Below, piece by piece: positions 34,103-43,294 of a stretch of DNA of 64,000 bases. The translations under genes and the position numbers were made by a program. The notes under the pieces are model-generated. The model was not told the DNA's origin. It saw only the letters and a program-made list of their open reading frames with translations, and did no database searches. The stretch is from Novosphingobium sp. MD-1 (GTDB lineage: Bacteria; Pseudomonadota; Alphaproteobacteria; Sphingomonadales; Sphingomonadaceae), in contig NZ_BBXA01000033.1 of NCBI RefSeq assembly GCF_001014975.1, forward strand, positions 434,001 through 498,000. The letters are read 5' to 3'. The number at the start of each line of letters is the position of its first letter. Positions within the stretch are counted from its first letter, which is position 1.

Positions 34103-36379
34103 ATGTTCGAACCAAATGCGAAAATGCGTCTGCGATCCGCGTTGATCGTGGCAATGCTGGGGACCTGCAGCGTGCCCGCCCTGGCGCAATCCCAGGCAGA
34201 CCCACAGGCGCAAACGGACCAGGATGCGCTTTCATCGATCGTGGTCTATGCCCAGAAGAAGGCCCGTGGCGAGGAACTGCAGAAAGTTCCGCTTGCGGTA
34301 ACTGCCGTGGATGGTGCTGCGATCGAGCGCAGCCACATGGTCGATATCCGCGATCTGGGCCGGCTCGTTCCCAATGCGCAGCTCGATGGCGTCGGCACCT
34401 TTCCCGGCTTCGCCAACTTCTTCATGCGCGGTGTCGGCGTCAGCACCTCCGTCCGCTCGCTCGATCCTGCCGTGAACATCGTGCAGGATGGCATGGTCAT
34501 CGGTTACCAGGCCGGCGCAATTCTGGACGCGTTCGACATGGAGGGCGCGGAAGTTCTGCGCGGGCCACAGGGCGTGCTGTTCGGCAGAAACGCTTCGGGC
34601 GGTGTGGTATCGGTTCGCAGCCGTCGGCCGGACGGATCGGATGATGCCTCCGTCAAGGTGACTCTCGGCAACGCTTCGACGGTAGAAATTCGCGCGACTG
34701 GCCAGACGAGCCTCGTTCAGGACAAGCTGTTTGCCCGCGTTGCGGTCTTCACGCGCAATAACGACGGCTTCTTCATCAATCGCAATTCCGGCACTTTCGT
34801 GACTGTCCCCGCCAATGCCAATCCGACCGGCGCCGCTGCCGCCATGCATCGCGAAGGCCGTGTGCAGGGTGCCAACGATCAGGTCGTCAAGGGAACGCTC
34901 GTCTTCAAGCCTGCCCAAAGCACAACCCTGACGCTGCTCGGCCAGTATCTGCACATGAACGATGGCGGGGGTGCGACAAGATCCTATCTGCTGCCGAACA
35001 CCGCGCTGCGCCAGCATCAGACAGTCTGGGGCTGGACACCTGACAATGGCAAGTGGTCGGTCAATCTCGGTGATCCGGGCTACACGAAGATCGACGGGTA
35101 TCACCTGATTGCCGAGCTGTCGCAGGACATCGGCACCGGGACGCTGACGGCCATCGGGGCCTATCGCAAGATCGATTACGATGCGACGCTCAATGTCAGC
35201 GGCGATCCGTTCAATGTCGTGCTGTTCCCCGACAACGAGGAGAGCGCACGGCAGAAGAGCCTTGAGCTGCGCTACAACATCAGCCTGAACGACACGATCG
35301 ATCTGCTGGTCGGCGGCTTTCTGTTCGATCTCGATACCAGCGTGTTCGAAAAGCGCATCACCCGCCTCGCGACGGGTTCCAACCGCTACACGATCAATCG
35401 CTGGCAGCAGTCTGCGCAGTCCTATGCGGCCTTCGGGAACATCGACTGGCGCCCTCTGGGCGGACTGACGCTTTCGGCTGGCGTACGCTACAGTTACGAC
35501 CGCAAGAAAATGCACATCGTTCCGCTGAGCAACTGCCCCGGACAGTCGTTCGCGTCGTGCAGTTTCAATTACCTCGATGGCCAGCGCAGTTGGGATGACG
35601 TGTCCCCCCGCTTCATTGCAAATTATGAAGTGGCCTCTGATGTCATGGTCTATGCAAGCTATTCGAAGGGCTATCGCGCCGGCAACTTCAATGCCCGTGC
35701 GCCCTCTGCGGTGGGTGCGGTCACCCCGGTGGATCCCGAAACCGTGGGCTCATTCGAAACCGGCCTGAAATCGCAGTTCCTGAATCGGCGGGTGCGGCTG
35801 AACGTCGGCTATTTCCGCCAGAAGTATGACGATATCCAGCGGCTCACGCAGATTGCCCTGCCCGGAGATTCGCCGCTTCAGCAGCTCGTCAACGCGGCCA
35901 AGGCGACCATTCAGGGGGTCGAGGTGGAAGCTTCGGTCGTGCCGGTACGCGGCCTGCGCTTCGATGGAACGCTGGGCTACATCGACGCAAAGTACGATCG
36001 CTTCGACAATCTGACCGGCCTTGCGGCAGGACAGGCGGCAACGGACCTCAAGTTTGACCGGGTGCCGAAGTGGACCTACTCGATCGGCGGCAGTTACGAT
36101 CGTGATCTTGGCGAAAATGCCAAGCTCAGGCTGCACGCGGGATATACCTGGCGCAGCCACGTATTCACCGACCTGCTCAACACCAAGTCGCTCGAACAGA
36201 AGGCCTATGGCCTGCTCGATGCCGGCGCGAGCATTGACCTCGGGCGCTGGTCTATCGGCGTGTTCGGTCGCAACATCGCAAATGTCGAATATGCCGAAAT
36301 CAAGTCAGCCGGCGTCGGCTACAATGCTTTCGGCGGTTCTCCGCGGTACTACGGGATGGAACTTGGCTGGCATTTCTGA
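34103..36379 (+). CDS. TonB-dependent outer-membrane receptor 1
   Basis: 758 aa with GGGAGAGG upstream of the ATG. The signal peptide ends near PALAQSQA. TonB-box/plug: SIVVYAQKKARGEELQKVPLAVTAVDG, then GAEVLRGPQGVLFGRNASGGVVSVRSRRP. The 22-strand barrel ends with aromatic HF (LGWHF), the standard outer-membrane C-terminus. The family in sphingomonads imports hydrophobic or aromatic substrates as well as siderophores. Under the island operator, so probably the substrate importer. Confidence 0.92.
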   Translation: MFEPNAKMRLRSALIVAMLGTCSVPALAQSQADPQAQTDQDALSSIVVYAQKKARGEELQKVPLAVTAVDGAAIERSHMVDIRDLGRLVPNAQLDGVGTFPGFANFFMRGVGVSTSVRSLDPAVNIVQDGMVIGYQAGAILDAFDMEGAEVLRGPQGVLFGRNASGGVVSVRSRRPDGSDDASVKVTLGNASTVEIRATGQTSLVQDKLFARVAVFTRNNDGFFINRNSGTFVTVPANANPTGAAAAMHREGRVQGANDQVVKGTLVFKPAQSTTLTLLGQYLHMNDGGGATRSYLLPNTALRQHQTVWGWTPDNGKWSVNLGDPGYTKIDGYHLIAELSQDIGTGTLTAIGAYRKIDYDATLNVSGDPFNVVLFPDNEESARQKSLELRYNISLNDTIDLLVGGFLFDLDTSVFEKRITRLATGSNRYTINRWQQSAQSYAAFGNIDWRPLGGLTLSAGVRYSYDRKKMHIVPLSNCPGQSFASCSFNYLDGQRSWDDVSPRFIANYEVASDVMVYASYSKGYRAGNFNARAPSAVGAVTPVDPETVGSFETGLKSQFLNRRVRLNVGYFRQKYDDIQRLTQIALPGDSPLQQLVNAAKATIQGVEVEASVVPVRGLRFDGTLGYIDAKYDRFDNLTGLAAGQAATDLKFDRVPKWTYSIGGSYDRDLGENAKLRLHAGYTWRSHVFTDLLNTKSLEQKAYGLLDAGASIDLGRWSIGVFGRNIANVEYAEIKSAGVGYNAFGGSPRYYGMELGWHF

Positions 36380-36697
36380 ATGCCGGCTTGATCTGAATGC
36401 ATTGCGGACATTGTGTTGGAATCTGGTCCGAAACTGTCCGGCCGGGCAGCTTCGGACCGGACTTCCGGACCGCAGATGGTCCTGCTGTGAAGCTGCACCG
36501 GCCCGTTGGGCCGTGAGGCCCATTGCGCAGCTTTTGCGCTGACTTTCCGGACCCGAATTTCACGGGGCAACCCGGAAATGCAGCGATTTCGATATACATG
36601 TGTATCGATATCGTTATATTTTACTGGACGAGGATAAGGCGAATCAAAGTTCGCTAACACAGATAAGTCAGTAACCATCTGACAATTGGGGAGATTT
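36380..36697. other. Intergenic region between the TonB receptors
   Basis: 318 bp without a gene. The first 160 bp contain several interleaved CCGGAC/GTCCGG repeats (about 36426-36470) and a GCGCAGCTTTTGCGC hairpin (about 36532-36546) that could slow transcription from receptor 1. The last 110 bp carry operator site D and the promoter of receptor 2. Confidence 0.5.
36587..36616. promoter_or_regulatory. Island operator, site D pair (TonB receptor 2 operon)
   Basis: TATCGATATCGTTA (36603-36616) matches the motif at 12 or more of 14 positions. A weaker copy, TTTCGATATACATG, begins at 36587. Together they form an extended imperfect palindrome centred on CATG. They lie about 82 bp upstream of the receptor start. 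Confidence 0.55.
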
Positions 36698-39130
36698 ATG
36701 AGGAACCTGAAGGTTTGTCTCAATCTTGGCAGCGCGGCGCTGGGGCTGATGGCTGTTTGCGGCAGTCCAGCGGCACATGCCCAGGATACGACTGCGAATG
36801 ACAGCGGTCTTACCACCCTGCAGGAAATCGTGGTCACTGCACAGCATCGTTCTGAGAATCTTCAGAACGTCCCCATTGCGGTCAGCGCGATCAATGCCGA
36901 ACAGATCGAACAGCGTTTCAGCCGCGACATCGCCCAACTCGGCGGGCTTGCGCCGAACGTCGTGATCGACACGCTCTACGGCGCAAACACCCCGATCATT
37001 TCGGTGCGCGGAGTGCAGTTGAACGACGGCGAAAAGAGCTTCGATCCGGCGGTCGCGGTCTATCTCGACGGGGTCTATCTTGCCACCACCACCGGCGCCC
37101 TGCTGACGACCTTCGATGCCAGCGAAGTGGAAATCCTGCGCGGCCCACAGGGCACGCTGTTCGGTCGCAACACCATTGGCGGCCTAGTCCATGTGCGCCG
37201 GGCCGAACCCACCGGCGAATTCGGCGGGCGGATCAGCGCGACCTACGGAAGTTTCGAGCAGATGGACTTCAAAGGCGTGATGAACCTGCCGTCGATCGCC
37301 GATGGCGCGATCTCGGCCAAGGTTGGCCTCATAAGCCTGCACAACGGCGGCTATTTCCGCAACATCGTGCGCAACAAGCGCGAGGGCGACAAGGACTTCA
37401 ACATGTTCAGCGCTTCGGTGAAGATCGAGCCAAGCTCGTCCGCCAAGCTCGTCGTCAATTACGACTATATCGATGACAACACCCCGACCACGCCGGTCAC
37501 CTCGCTGACCGGGCCGGGCGAATTGTTCTGTATCATCACTCCTGTCGGATTGTGTGGCGCACCGGCGAGCGATTCCGACTATCACCGGCGTCCCGTCACC
37601 AACTTCGTGCAGCCGCAGCGATTCAACGCGCACTCGCTGATCGCGAACGGCGAAGTGGAGGTGGCACCCGATCACAGCCTGCTGGCCGTGGTCGGCTATC
37701 GCACTTCCAACGAAAAAGCGATGAACAAGTTCGACGGGCTCGAACAGCCATACTTCTTCGTGTTCCGTCCGCAGACGCAAAAGCAGTTCTCAGGCGAACT
37801 GCGCTACCAGGGCACGATTTCAACCGCGAAGATCGTTGCCGGGGCATACTATTACAGCGCAAGCTATGAGATCCATCAGCGCAACTACTTCTTCCCCTCG
37901 CCCATCGCCACCAACTCCACCGAACAGCAAATCTTCGACCTCATGGAAGGCAACACCGTGGGTGGCGAGACTCCGGGCGGCGAAGCCAAGCAGCGGACCA
38001 GGAACTACGCCTTCTTCGGTCAGGTAGACTGGGAAGCGGTGCCGAACCTGACCCTTTCGGTCGGTGGCCGCTATACCCATGAAAGGAAGCGGATTTGCGC
38101 AGGCACAGCCACGGGAGCGGTGGGCAACCGCACTTTCACCTCCGCCTTTGGTGACTGCCCGGACGCCATCGCGAACCTGGCAGTCTATACCCCCAACGCG
38201 GTTGATCCGGTGACCGGTGCCGTCACGCGCCAGACCGGCATTCTGACCACCTCGCGCTTTACTCCCCGCTTCGGTGTCAGCTACAAGTTCGACAACGGCA
38301 TGGTCTATGCCAGCTATTCGAAGGGCTTCCGCTCGGGCGGGTTCAACGGTCGCGCATCGTCGGCATTCTCGCTGGGGCCGTATCAGCCTGAAACCGTGAG
38401 GAGCATCGAAGCAGGCTTCAAGTCGCAATGGTTCGACAACCGCCTGCGGGCAAACGTCAATTTCTTCCGCATGGACTATTCGGGCAAGCAGGAGGATGTG
38501 GTCTTCCCAGATCCCGTGCTTGTTACCCTCACCGTCGTGCAGAACGCGGCAAAGGCCCGCATGCAGGGGGTTGAGGGCGAGTTCCAGTTCATTCCCGCCG
38601 AAGGCCTGACGCTTGGCATGAACGTGGGCTACCTCGACGCAAAGTATCTGGGCTGGCTCGATCTGGGCACGAACCTCGATCCTGCCACCGCCGCTGCCCG
38701 GCCGCTGGTGACGATTGACAAGTCCGGCTTCTCGATGCGTCGCGCGCCCAAGTGGTCGCTCGATGCAAATGCGGTGTACCGGACCAGCGTTGGCGAAGGC
38801 AAAACCCTGATCCTGGATGGCTCGATCCGTTACAAGAGCCGGTATTTCATCGGTGCCAACACGGTTTCGGCGAATGTCGAAAATCCGCTGCTGGTAAAAC
38901 CCTTTGCGATGGTCGATGCCAGCATCACCTACGAGACGGGGCCGTTCCGCTTCTCCGTGTTCGGCAAGAACCTGACCAACCGAAACTACTTCACGCACGT
39001 GCTCGACGTCGGGACCGGATATGGGGCGACACCGACCAATCCGACCCCGGTCCCGATTCCGGGCCTGTGGACCTACGGCACCATCGCCGCACCGCGCACC
39101 TTCGGTATCGAGGCGCAGGTCAAGTTCTGA
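36698..39130 (+). CDS. TonB-dependent outer-membrane receptor 2
   Basis: 810 aa from ATG 36698 after GGGGAG; the ATG at 36686 is upstream of the ribosome site and rejected. The signal peptide ends near AAHAQDT. Plug: LQEIVVTAQHRSENLQNVPIAVSAI and VEILRGPQGTLFGRNTIGGLVHVRRAEP. The barrel ends FGIEAQVKF with terminal Phe. Its stop codon shares one base with the start of the PQQ dehydrogenase, which couples uptake and periplasmic oxidation. Confidence 0.93.
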   Translation: MRNLKVCLNLGSAALGLMAVCGSPAAHAQDTTANDSGLTTLQEIVVTAQHRSENLQNVPIAVSAINAEQIEQRFSRDIAQLGGLAPNVVIDTLYGANTPIISVRGVQLNDGEKSFDPAVAVYLDGVYLATTTGALLTTFDASEVEILRGPQGTLFGRNTIGGLVHVRRAEPTGEFGGRISATYGSFEQMDFKGVMNLPSIADGAISAKVGLISLHNGGYFRNIVRNKREGDKDFNMFSASVKIEPSSSAKLVVNYDYIDDNTPTTPVTSLTGPGELFCIITPVGLCGAPASDSDYHRRPVTNFVQPQRFNAHSLIANGEVEVAPDHSLLAVVGYRTSNEKAMNKFDGLEQPYFFVFRPQTQKQFSGELRYQGTISTAKIVAGAYYYSASYEIHQRNYFFPSPIATNSTEQQIFDLMEGNTVGGETPGGEAKQRTRNYAFFGQVDWEAVPNLTLSVGGRYTHERKRICAGTATGAVGNRTFTSAFGDCPDAIANLAVYTPNAVDPVTGAVTRQTGILTTSRFTPRFGVSYKFDNGMVYASYSKGFRSGGFNGRASSAFSLGPYQPETVRSIEAGFKSQWFDNRLRANVNFFRMDYSGKQEDVVFPDPVLVTLTVVQNAAKARMQGVEGEFQFIPAEGLTLGMNVGYLDAKYLGWLDLGTNLDPATAAARPLVTIDKSGFSMRRAPKWSLDANAVYRTSVGEGKTLILDGSIRYKSRYFIGANTVSANVENPLLVKPFAMVDASITYETGPFRFSVFGKNLTNRNYFTHVLDVGTGYGATPTNPTPVPIPGLWTYGTIAAPRTFGIEAQVKF

Positions 39131-41211
39131 TGACCGGCCAGCCACGCCGGCTTTCAGCGTCGGACCGCAGGCTTTCAGCGTCGGACAATGCTGTGACCGG
39201 GCAGCCAGGCACATTGTGTCCGGCTGCCGGTTCAAGCAACGTCAGCCGGGATAACGTGCTTGGCGCACACGTTCGCCGGGCCTGGATGCTGCTCGTGGCT
39301 GGCATGCTGGCGATCGGGACGAGTGCCTGGGCCGAGCACACATCCGGGAAGCAGGCTGCCCCCGAAGCGCTGAAAGACGTGTCGGAGTTCAACACCGCAA
39401 AGGGCCTCCTGGCCGACCGGGAAGCCTTGCCCGGCGCGAAGATCTTCGCGGAAAACTGCGCGGCTTGTCACAATGGCGGCGTGCCGAAGGCGCCCCACGT
39501 GCAATGGCTTGAAATGCTGGCGCCGTCGTCCATCGTGGCGGCGCTGACCAACGGCGTGATGGCGCAGCAGGGCGCGAACCTGACCGCCGACCAGAAGCTG
39601 CGCGTGGCCGAATATCTCACGCGGCGCGATCTTTCGGCCGGCCTTCCGGTGATGAACTACGCCGCGCAGTGTACCGGGCCTGCGGGCAGCTTCGATCGCC
39701 GGCTTCCCGTTGTAACGGCGGGTTGGGGCTACGATACAAGGCTCTTCGTGCCCGAAGCGCTTGCCGGGCTCGCTACCGGCGATCTGGGCAAGCTGGAACT
39801 GCGCTGGGCATACGCATTCCCCGCCGCCACCAAGGCGCGTTCGCAGCCTTCGATCGGATATGGCGCGGCCTTCGTCGGCAGCGAAGATGGCAGGGTCTAC
39901 GCCTTCGATCTCAAGACCGGCTGCGCGAAATGGACCTTCAAGGCCACTGCCGAGGTGCGGACGGGCGTCGTCGTGGTCGACGGACCGACGCCCATGGTCT
40001 ATTTCGGTGATCTGTTCGGCAAGCTCTATGCCGTTGAGGCGCTGACGGGCAAGCTCGTCTGGGCGCGGCGCATGGACAATCACCCCAGCGCGACCCTGAC
40101 CGGCACACCGGCCTATCGTGATGGCCGCCTCTATGTGCCGGTATCTTCGCTGGAGGTCGTTCCGGCGGCCGGCGCAGACTATGTCTGCTGCACATTCCGC
40201 GGACATGTCGATGCCATCGATGCGAAAACGGGTGAGCCGGTATGGCAGTTCTTTCCCATTCCCGAGGAACCGAAGGAACGCATTCTCAATGGCAAGCGCG
40301 GCTTCGCCCCGTCGGGAGCCCCAGTCTGGACAAGCCCGACGGTGGATGAGCGACGCGGACTGATCTACGTCGGGTCCGGCGAGAACTACAGTTCCCCGGC
40401 AGACGGCAACAGCGACGCGATTTTTGCGGTCGACATGGCCACCGGAAAACGGGTCTGGCAACGGCAGACGATTTCCGGCGATGCCTGGAATGTCGCCTGC
40501 ATGATGGCCGACAATCCCAACTGCCCGGCGGAAAAAGGGCCGGACTTCGATCACAGTTCGTCAATGCTCCTGATCGATGTTCCGGGTGGAAAGCAGGTCA
40601 TGGTCGTTGGCCACAAGAACGGCACCGTCTATGGGCTTGACCCCGATGCGCAGGGAAAGCTGCTGTGGCAGACAAAGGTCGGGCGCGGCAGTATTCAGGG
40701 CGGCGTTCACTTCGGCATGTCGGCAGACGGGACGACGGTCTATGTGCCCATCAACGACATGAACGATACGCATAACGGCCAGTATCTCGATCCCGCAACG
40801 GCCCGGCCCGGTATGCATGCCATCGATGCCACGACCGGGAAACTTCTGTGGAGCAAGGTCCAGGGCAACGTCTGTGGCGATCGCCCGTTCTGCGATCCGG
40901 GAATTTCCGCGCCGGTCACCGCTGTCTCCGGCGCGGTCATTGCCGGTCATATGGACGGCCACATCCGCATTTACGGGCGCGCTGGCGGAGCCTTGCTGTG
41001 GGACTTCGATACGGCACGCAACTTCACGACCACGAACGGCGAACCCGGCCATGGCGGAAGCATGTCCGGTGCGGGGGCCGCAGTCGGCAATGGCTATGTC
41101 GTGATCAATTCGGGTTATGGCCTCTACAGCCATTCGCCAGGCAACGTGCTGCTGGTGTTTTCCGCCAGAGCGCAGGCCGACGATACCGCCAGCGGGCGAC
41201 CGGGCCACTGA
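39130..41211 (+). CDS. Periplasmic quinohaemoprotein alcohol dehydrogenase (PVADH-like, cyt c + PQQ)
   Basis: 693 aa from ATG 39130. A GTG at 39256, after GCCGGGAT, would remove an odd 42-residue extension and place the signal peptide (RRAWMLLVAGMLAIGTSAWA) at the N-terminus, so it may be the true start. A cytochrome c domain comes first, with CAACH (Cys110, Cys113, His114). An eight-bladed PQQ propeller follows with repeated W/Y-x-x-D-x-x-T-G-K-x-x-W units. The vicinal disulphide Cys353-Cys354 in YVCCTFRG is the hallmark of PQQ alcohol dehydrogenases. Domain order and length match polyvinyl-alcohol dehydrogenase of sphingomonads. It would oxidise a secondary alcohol in the periplasm. Confidence 0.9.
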   Translation: MTGQPRRLSASDRRLSASDNAVTGQPGTLCPAAGSSNVSRDNVLGAHVRRAWMLLVAGMLAIGTSAWAEHTSGKQAAPEALKDVSEFNTAKGLLADREALPGAKIFAENCAACHNGGVPKAPHVQWLEMLAPSSIVAALTNGVMAQQGANLTADQKLRVAEYLTRRDLSAGLPVMNYAAQCTGPAGSFDRRLPVVTAGWGYDTRLFVPEALAGLATGDLGKLELRWAYAFPAATKARSQPSIGYGAAFVGSEDGRVYAFDLKTGCAKWTFKATAEVRTGVVVVDGPTPMVYFGDLFGKLYAVEALTGKLVWARRMDNHPSATLTGTPAYRDGRLYVPVSSLEVVPAAGADYVCCTFRGHVDAIDAKTGEPVWQFFPIPEEPKERILNGKRGFAPSGAPVWTSPTVDERRGLIYVGSGENYSSPADGNSDAIFAVDMATGKRVWQRQTISGDAWNVACMMADNPNCPAEKGPDFDHSSSMLLIDVPGGKQVMVVGHKNGTVYGLDPDAQGKLLWQTKVGRGSIQGGVHFGMSADGTTVYVPINDMNDTHNGQYLDPATARPGMHAIDATTGKLLWSKVQGNVCGDRPFCDPGISAPVTAVSGAVIAGHMDGHIRIYGRAGGALLWDFDTARNFTTTNGEPGHGGSMSGAGAAVGNGYVVINSGYGLYSHSPGNVLLVFSARAQADDTASGRPGH
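39149..39186 (+). repeat. 17-bp direct repeat at the start of the PQQ dehydrogenase frame
   Basis: GGCTTTCAGCGTCGGAC occurs at 39149-39165 and again at 39170-39186, a 21-bp period. If translated it gives the repeated heptapeptide RLSASD(R/N). If translation starts at 39256 this is instead untranslated DNA between the receptor and the dehydrogenase. Confidence 0.85.
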
Positions 41212-41269
41212 TACAAGGCTGCCCGAACTGGAAACAACGCGGCACTCTCTCAGGAGCAAGCCGCGGAAG

Positions 41270-42004
41270 TCACCGCACCGTCGTTCCGCCATCTACCGCC
41301 AGGGTCTCGCCGGTGACGAAGCTCGATTGATCGGACAGCAGCCAGGCGATCGCCTGCGCCTGCTCGCGCGGGGCGGAAACACGGCCCAGCGGGATCCGCG
41401 CGACCGTGCTCGCCTCGCCGCCCGGACGTGTCAGCATCTGCTGGTCGAACATCTCGGTGCGGGTGGTGCCGGGCAGCACGGCATTGACCCGGATCGCATC
41501 GGCGGCCCCATCCAGCGCGGACGAGCGCGTCAGTCCGACCACCGCGTGCTTGCTGGCCGAATAGAGCGCCAGCCCCGGAAAGCCGCGCTGGCCGGCAATC
41601 GAGGCGACGTTGACGATAGAACCGCCGCGCCCACGCATGACCGCCATCTGATGCTTCAGGCAATGGAACACGCCGCGCACGTTGAGCGCGAAAAGCCGGT
41701 CGAACTGCGCGAGGTCGAGGCTGTCGAGCGGTGCCGCATCCTGCGTCATCGCCGCATTGTTGACCGCACCGTCGATGACCACGCCTCCGCGCGCCAGATC
41801 GGCAAAGAACGCGATAACGGCGGCATCGTCGGTGATGTCGAGCGGCACGAAGCGCCCGCCCGCTTCGGCTGCGATCCGCTCCCCCTCGTCGCGGCGGCGA
41901 CCGGTGCCGATGACCGTTGCGCCCTGCTCGCAGCACAGCCGATAGACCGCCTCGCCTATCCCGCCGGTGGACCCCACGACCAGCACCGTCCTGCCTTCAA
42001 GCAT
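41270..42004 (-). CDS. Short-chain dehydrogenase/reductase (SDR)
   Basis: 244 aa from ATG 42004 (MLEGRTVLVVG), placed by GGGAGGG 7-12 bases upstream; ATGs at 42007 and 42022 are alternatives. VGSTGGIGEAVY, NNAAMTQDA, Ser in VNVASIAGQRGFPG and YSASKHAVVGLTRS form a complete SDR active site. GRRRD after strand 2 suggests NADP. It is divergent from the EthD-like gene, with operator E between them. Confidence 0.9.
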   Translation of the reverse strand: MLEGRTVLVVGSTGGIGEAVYRLCCEQGATVIGTGRRRDEGERIAAEAGGRFVPLDITDDAAVIAFFADLARGGVVIDGAVNNAAMTQDAAPLDSLDLAQFDRLFALNVRGVFHCLKHQMAVMRGRGGSIVNVASIAGQRGFPGLALYSASKHAVVGLTRSSALDGAADAIRVNAVLPGTTRTEMFDQQMLTRPGGEASTVARIPLGRVSAPREQAQAIAWLLSDQSSFVTGETLAVDGGTTVR

Positions 42005-42134
42005 CATCGTCCCTCCCAGCATCCCCCGGCAGTTCGATCCCGTCCTGTTTCAGACAGGCCCGCGTCAGACGGTCGCGCATCGGCAGCGCGGCGCAAGGGG
42101 CCGAAGCAGCGGAAACGACGACATGGCTATTTGC

Positions 42135-42156
42135 TTTATATCGCTTTCGATATAAA
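42135..42156. promoter_or_regulatory. Island operator, site E (EthD-like / SDR)
   Basis: TTTATATCG-N4-CGATATAAA is a perfect 9-bp inverted repeat (42135-42143 and 42148-42156). Its core, TATCGCTTTCGATA (42139-42152), aligns with the island motif. It lies 11 bp before the EthD-like ATG and 130 bp before the SDR start. Confidence 0.6.
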
Positions 42157-42167
42157 TTCCAACACCT

Positions 42168-42785
42168 ATGGCAGACCTCATCCAGCCCAAGCTGATCTAT
42201 CTGATCCGTCGCCATCCTGCCTTCACCCGTGCAGACTGGACAGCGCGCTGGCGGCAGCACGCAGCGCTCGGCATGTCGCTGCCGCGCTGGAAGAATGTCG
42301 CGCGCTATGTCCATGGCGATGTGGTGGAACCGCGCGCCGGGCAACACGCCTATCTGGCCGATCACGACGGCGTCGGCCTAATCTGGCACCGGTCGCTGGC
42401 GCATCGCGCGGCGCACTTCGCCGACACGTCGTCGCAGGCCGTGATGGTGGCCGACGAGGCCGAGACTTTCTCCGACTGGATCGCTAACCACTGCCTGTCC
42501 GCGCGCGAGGAAGTGTTGATCGCGCCGAGCGACGCGGCGGTCGTGAAACTGATGTGCTTTCTGTGGCACGATGCGGCAGTCGCACGACCAGACGGCACGT
42601 GCGGCCATGTCCGCAACGTCCCCATGCCCGGCGACTGGGGCCTCGATTGCACCGGAATCGAGGAATTCTGGTTTGCCGATGAGGACGCGGCCGACGCCGC
42701 CGCGAAAGCGCTCGGCCTGACCGGTCGCTCGCTCGCCGTGCTGGTGCGCGACTCCGAACTCTACAGCATCGGGGAGCTTTTGTGA
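42168..42785 (+). CDS. EthD-like protein (tandem fold)
   Basis: 205 aa. PKLIYLIRRHPAFTRADWTARWRQHAALGM is a typical EthD opening (strand, then helix with W---H). VKLMCFLWHDAAVARPD starts the second half, and GIEEFWFADEDAADAAAKAL its closing strand/helix. It belongs to the same double-EthD type as the gene at 17862 but is clearly diverged. Possible roles are isomerisation or binding of a reactive intermediate. It lies at the end of the island. Confidence 0.72.
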   Translation: MADLIQPKLIYLIRRHPAFTRADWTARWRQHAALGMSLPRWKNVARYVHGDVVEPRAGQHAYLADHDGVGLIWHRSLAHRAAHFADTSSQAVMVADEAETFSDWIANHCLSAREEVLIAPSDAAVVKLMCFLWHDAAVARPDGTCGHVRNVPMPGDWGLDCTGIEEFWFADEDAADAAAKALGLTGRSLAVLVRDSELYSIGELL

Positions 42786-43294
42786 CAGCGCAGGAGACTG
42801 ATCCGGTCCCAAGGAATCGGCCGGCTCAGCAAAATGCGGTGCACCGCTGCGCAAAGTAACGCAATCTTGCACATGGGATCCAATAGACAAGATGTACATA
42901 GTTGTCTGGAAATGGGGACATCCTAGGGGGCACACCACCTCTGGCCCACCAAATAAATCACATTTTATCATTGCCTTAACGCAGAACTATGGCTTCCTCC
43001 GTCTCCGCCATTCCATTCTCCAAAGCAGCAATTTCCCCGGCTACAATGTCGGAGCTTTTAAGCGGCTCATGCCGCCGCTCTGGTGTGCGATTTCATGGAA
43101 CTCCGCGCGAATCGTGAGGTGGATGGCATCGGGTTTGTCACCGGTAGTGACCTTGGGTGCCCCGCGCGCAGAGCACGGCCTTTGCCAGGCAGGCATGACG
43201 GCGCGCCGCCGCACCAGTAGACGCGACATTTCTTGCCGTACGGCCAGCGGCCGACGCCCGGCGCGGCATCTGGGAAATACCGCGCCGGAGCAGG
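42786..43294. other. Gene-poor boundary between catabolic island and stress block
   Basis: About 510 bp without a gene I can support. The part from 42880 to 43050 is noticeably AT-richer than both neighbours. Short frames on both strands from 43040 to 43290 do not match any family. It may be the right edge of the acquired island, but no integrase, tRNA or direct repeat is seen. Confidence 0.45.

Noticed and set aside
39130..41211. A polyvinyl-alcohol degradation operon
   Set aside because: Only the dehydrogenase resembles PVADH; no oxidised-PVA hydrolase or dedicated cytochrome c gene is present.
43041..43229. 62-codon minus-strand frame
   Set aside because: No ribosome site, no family, and an equally long frame on the other strand.
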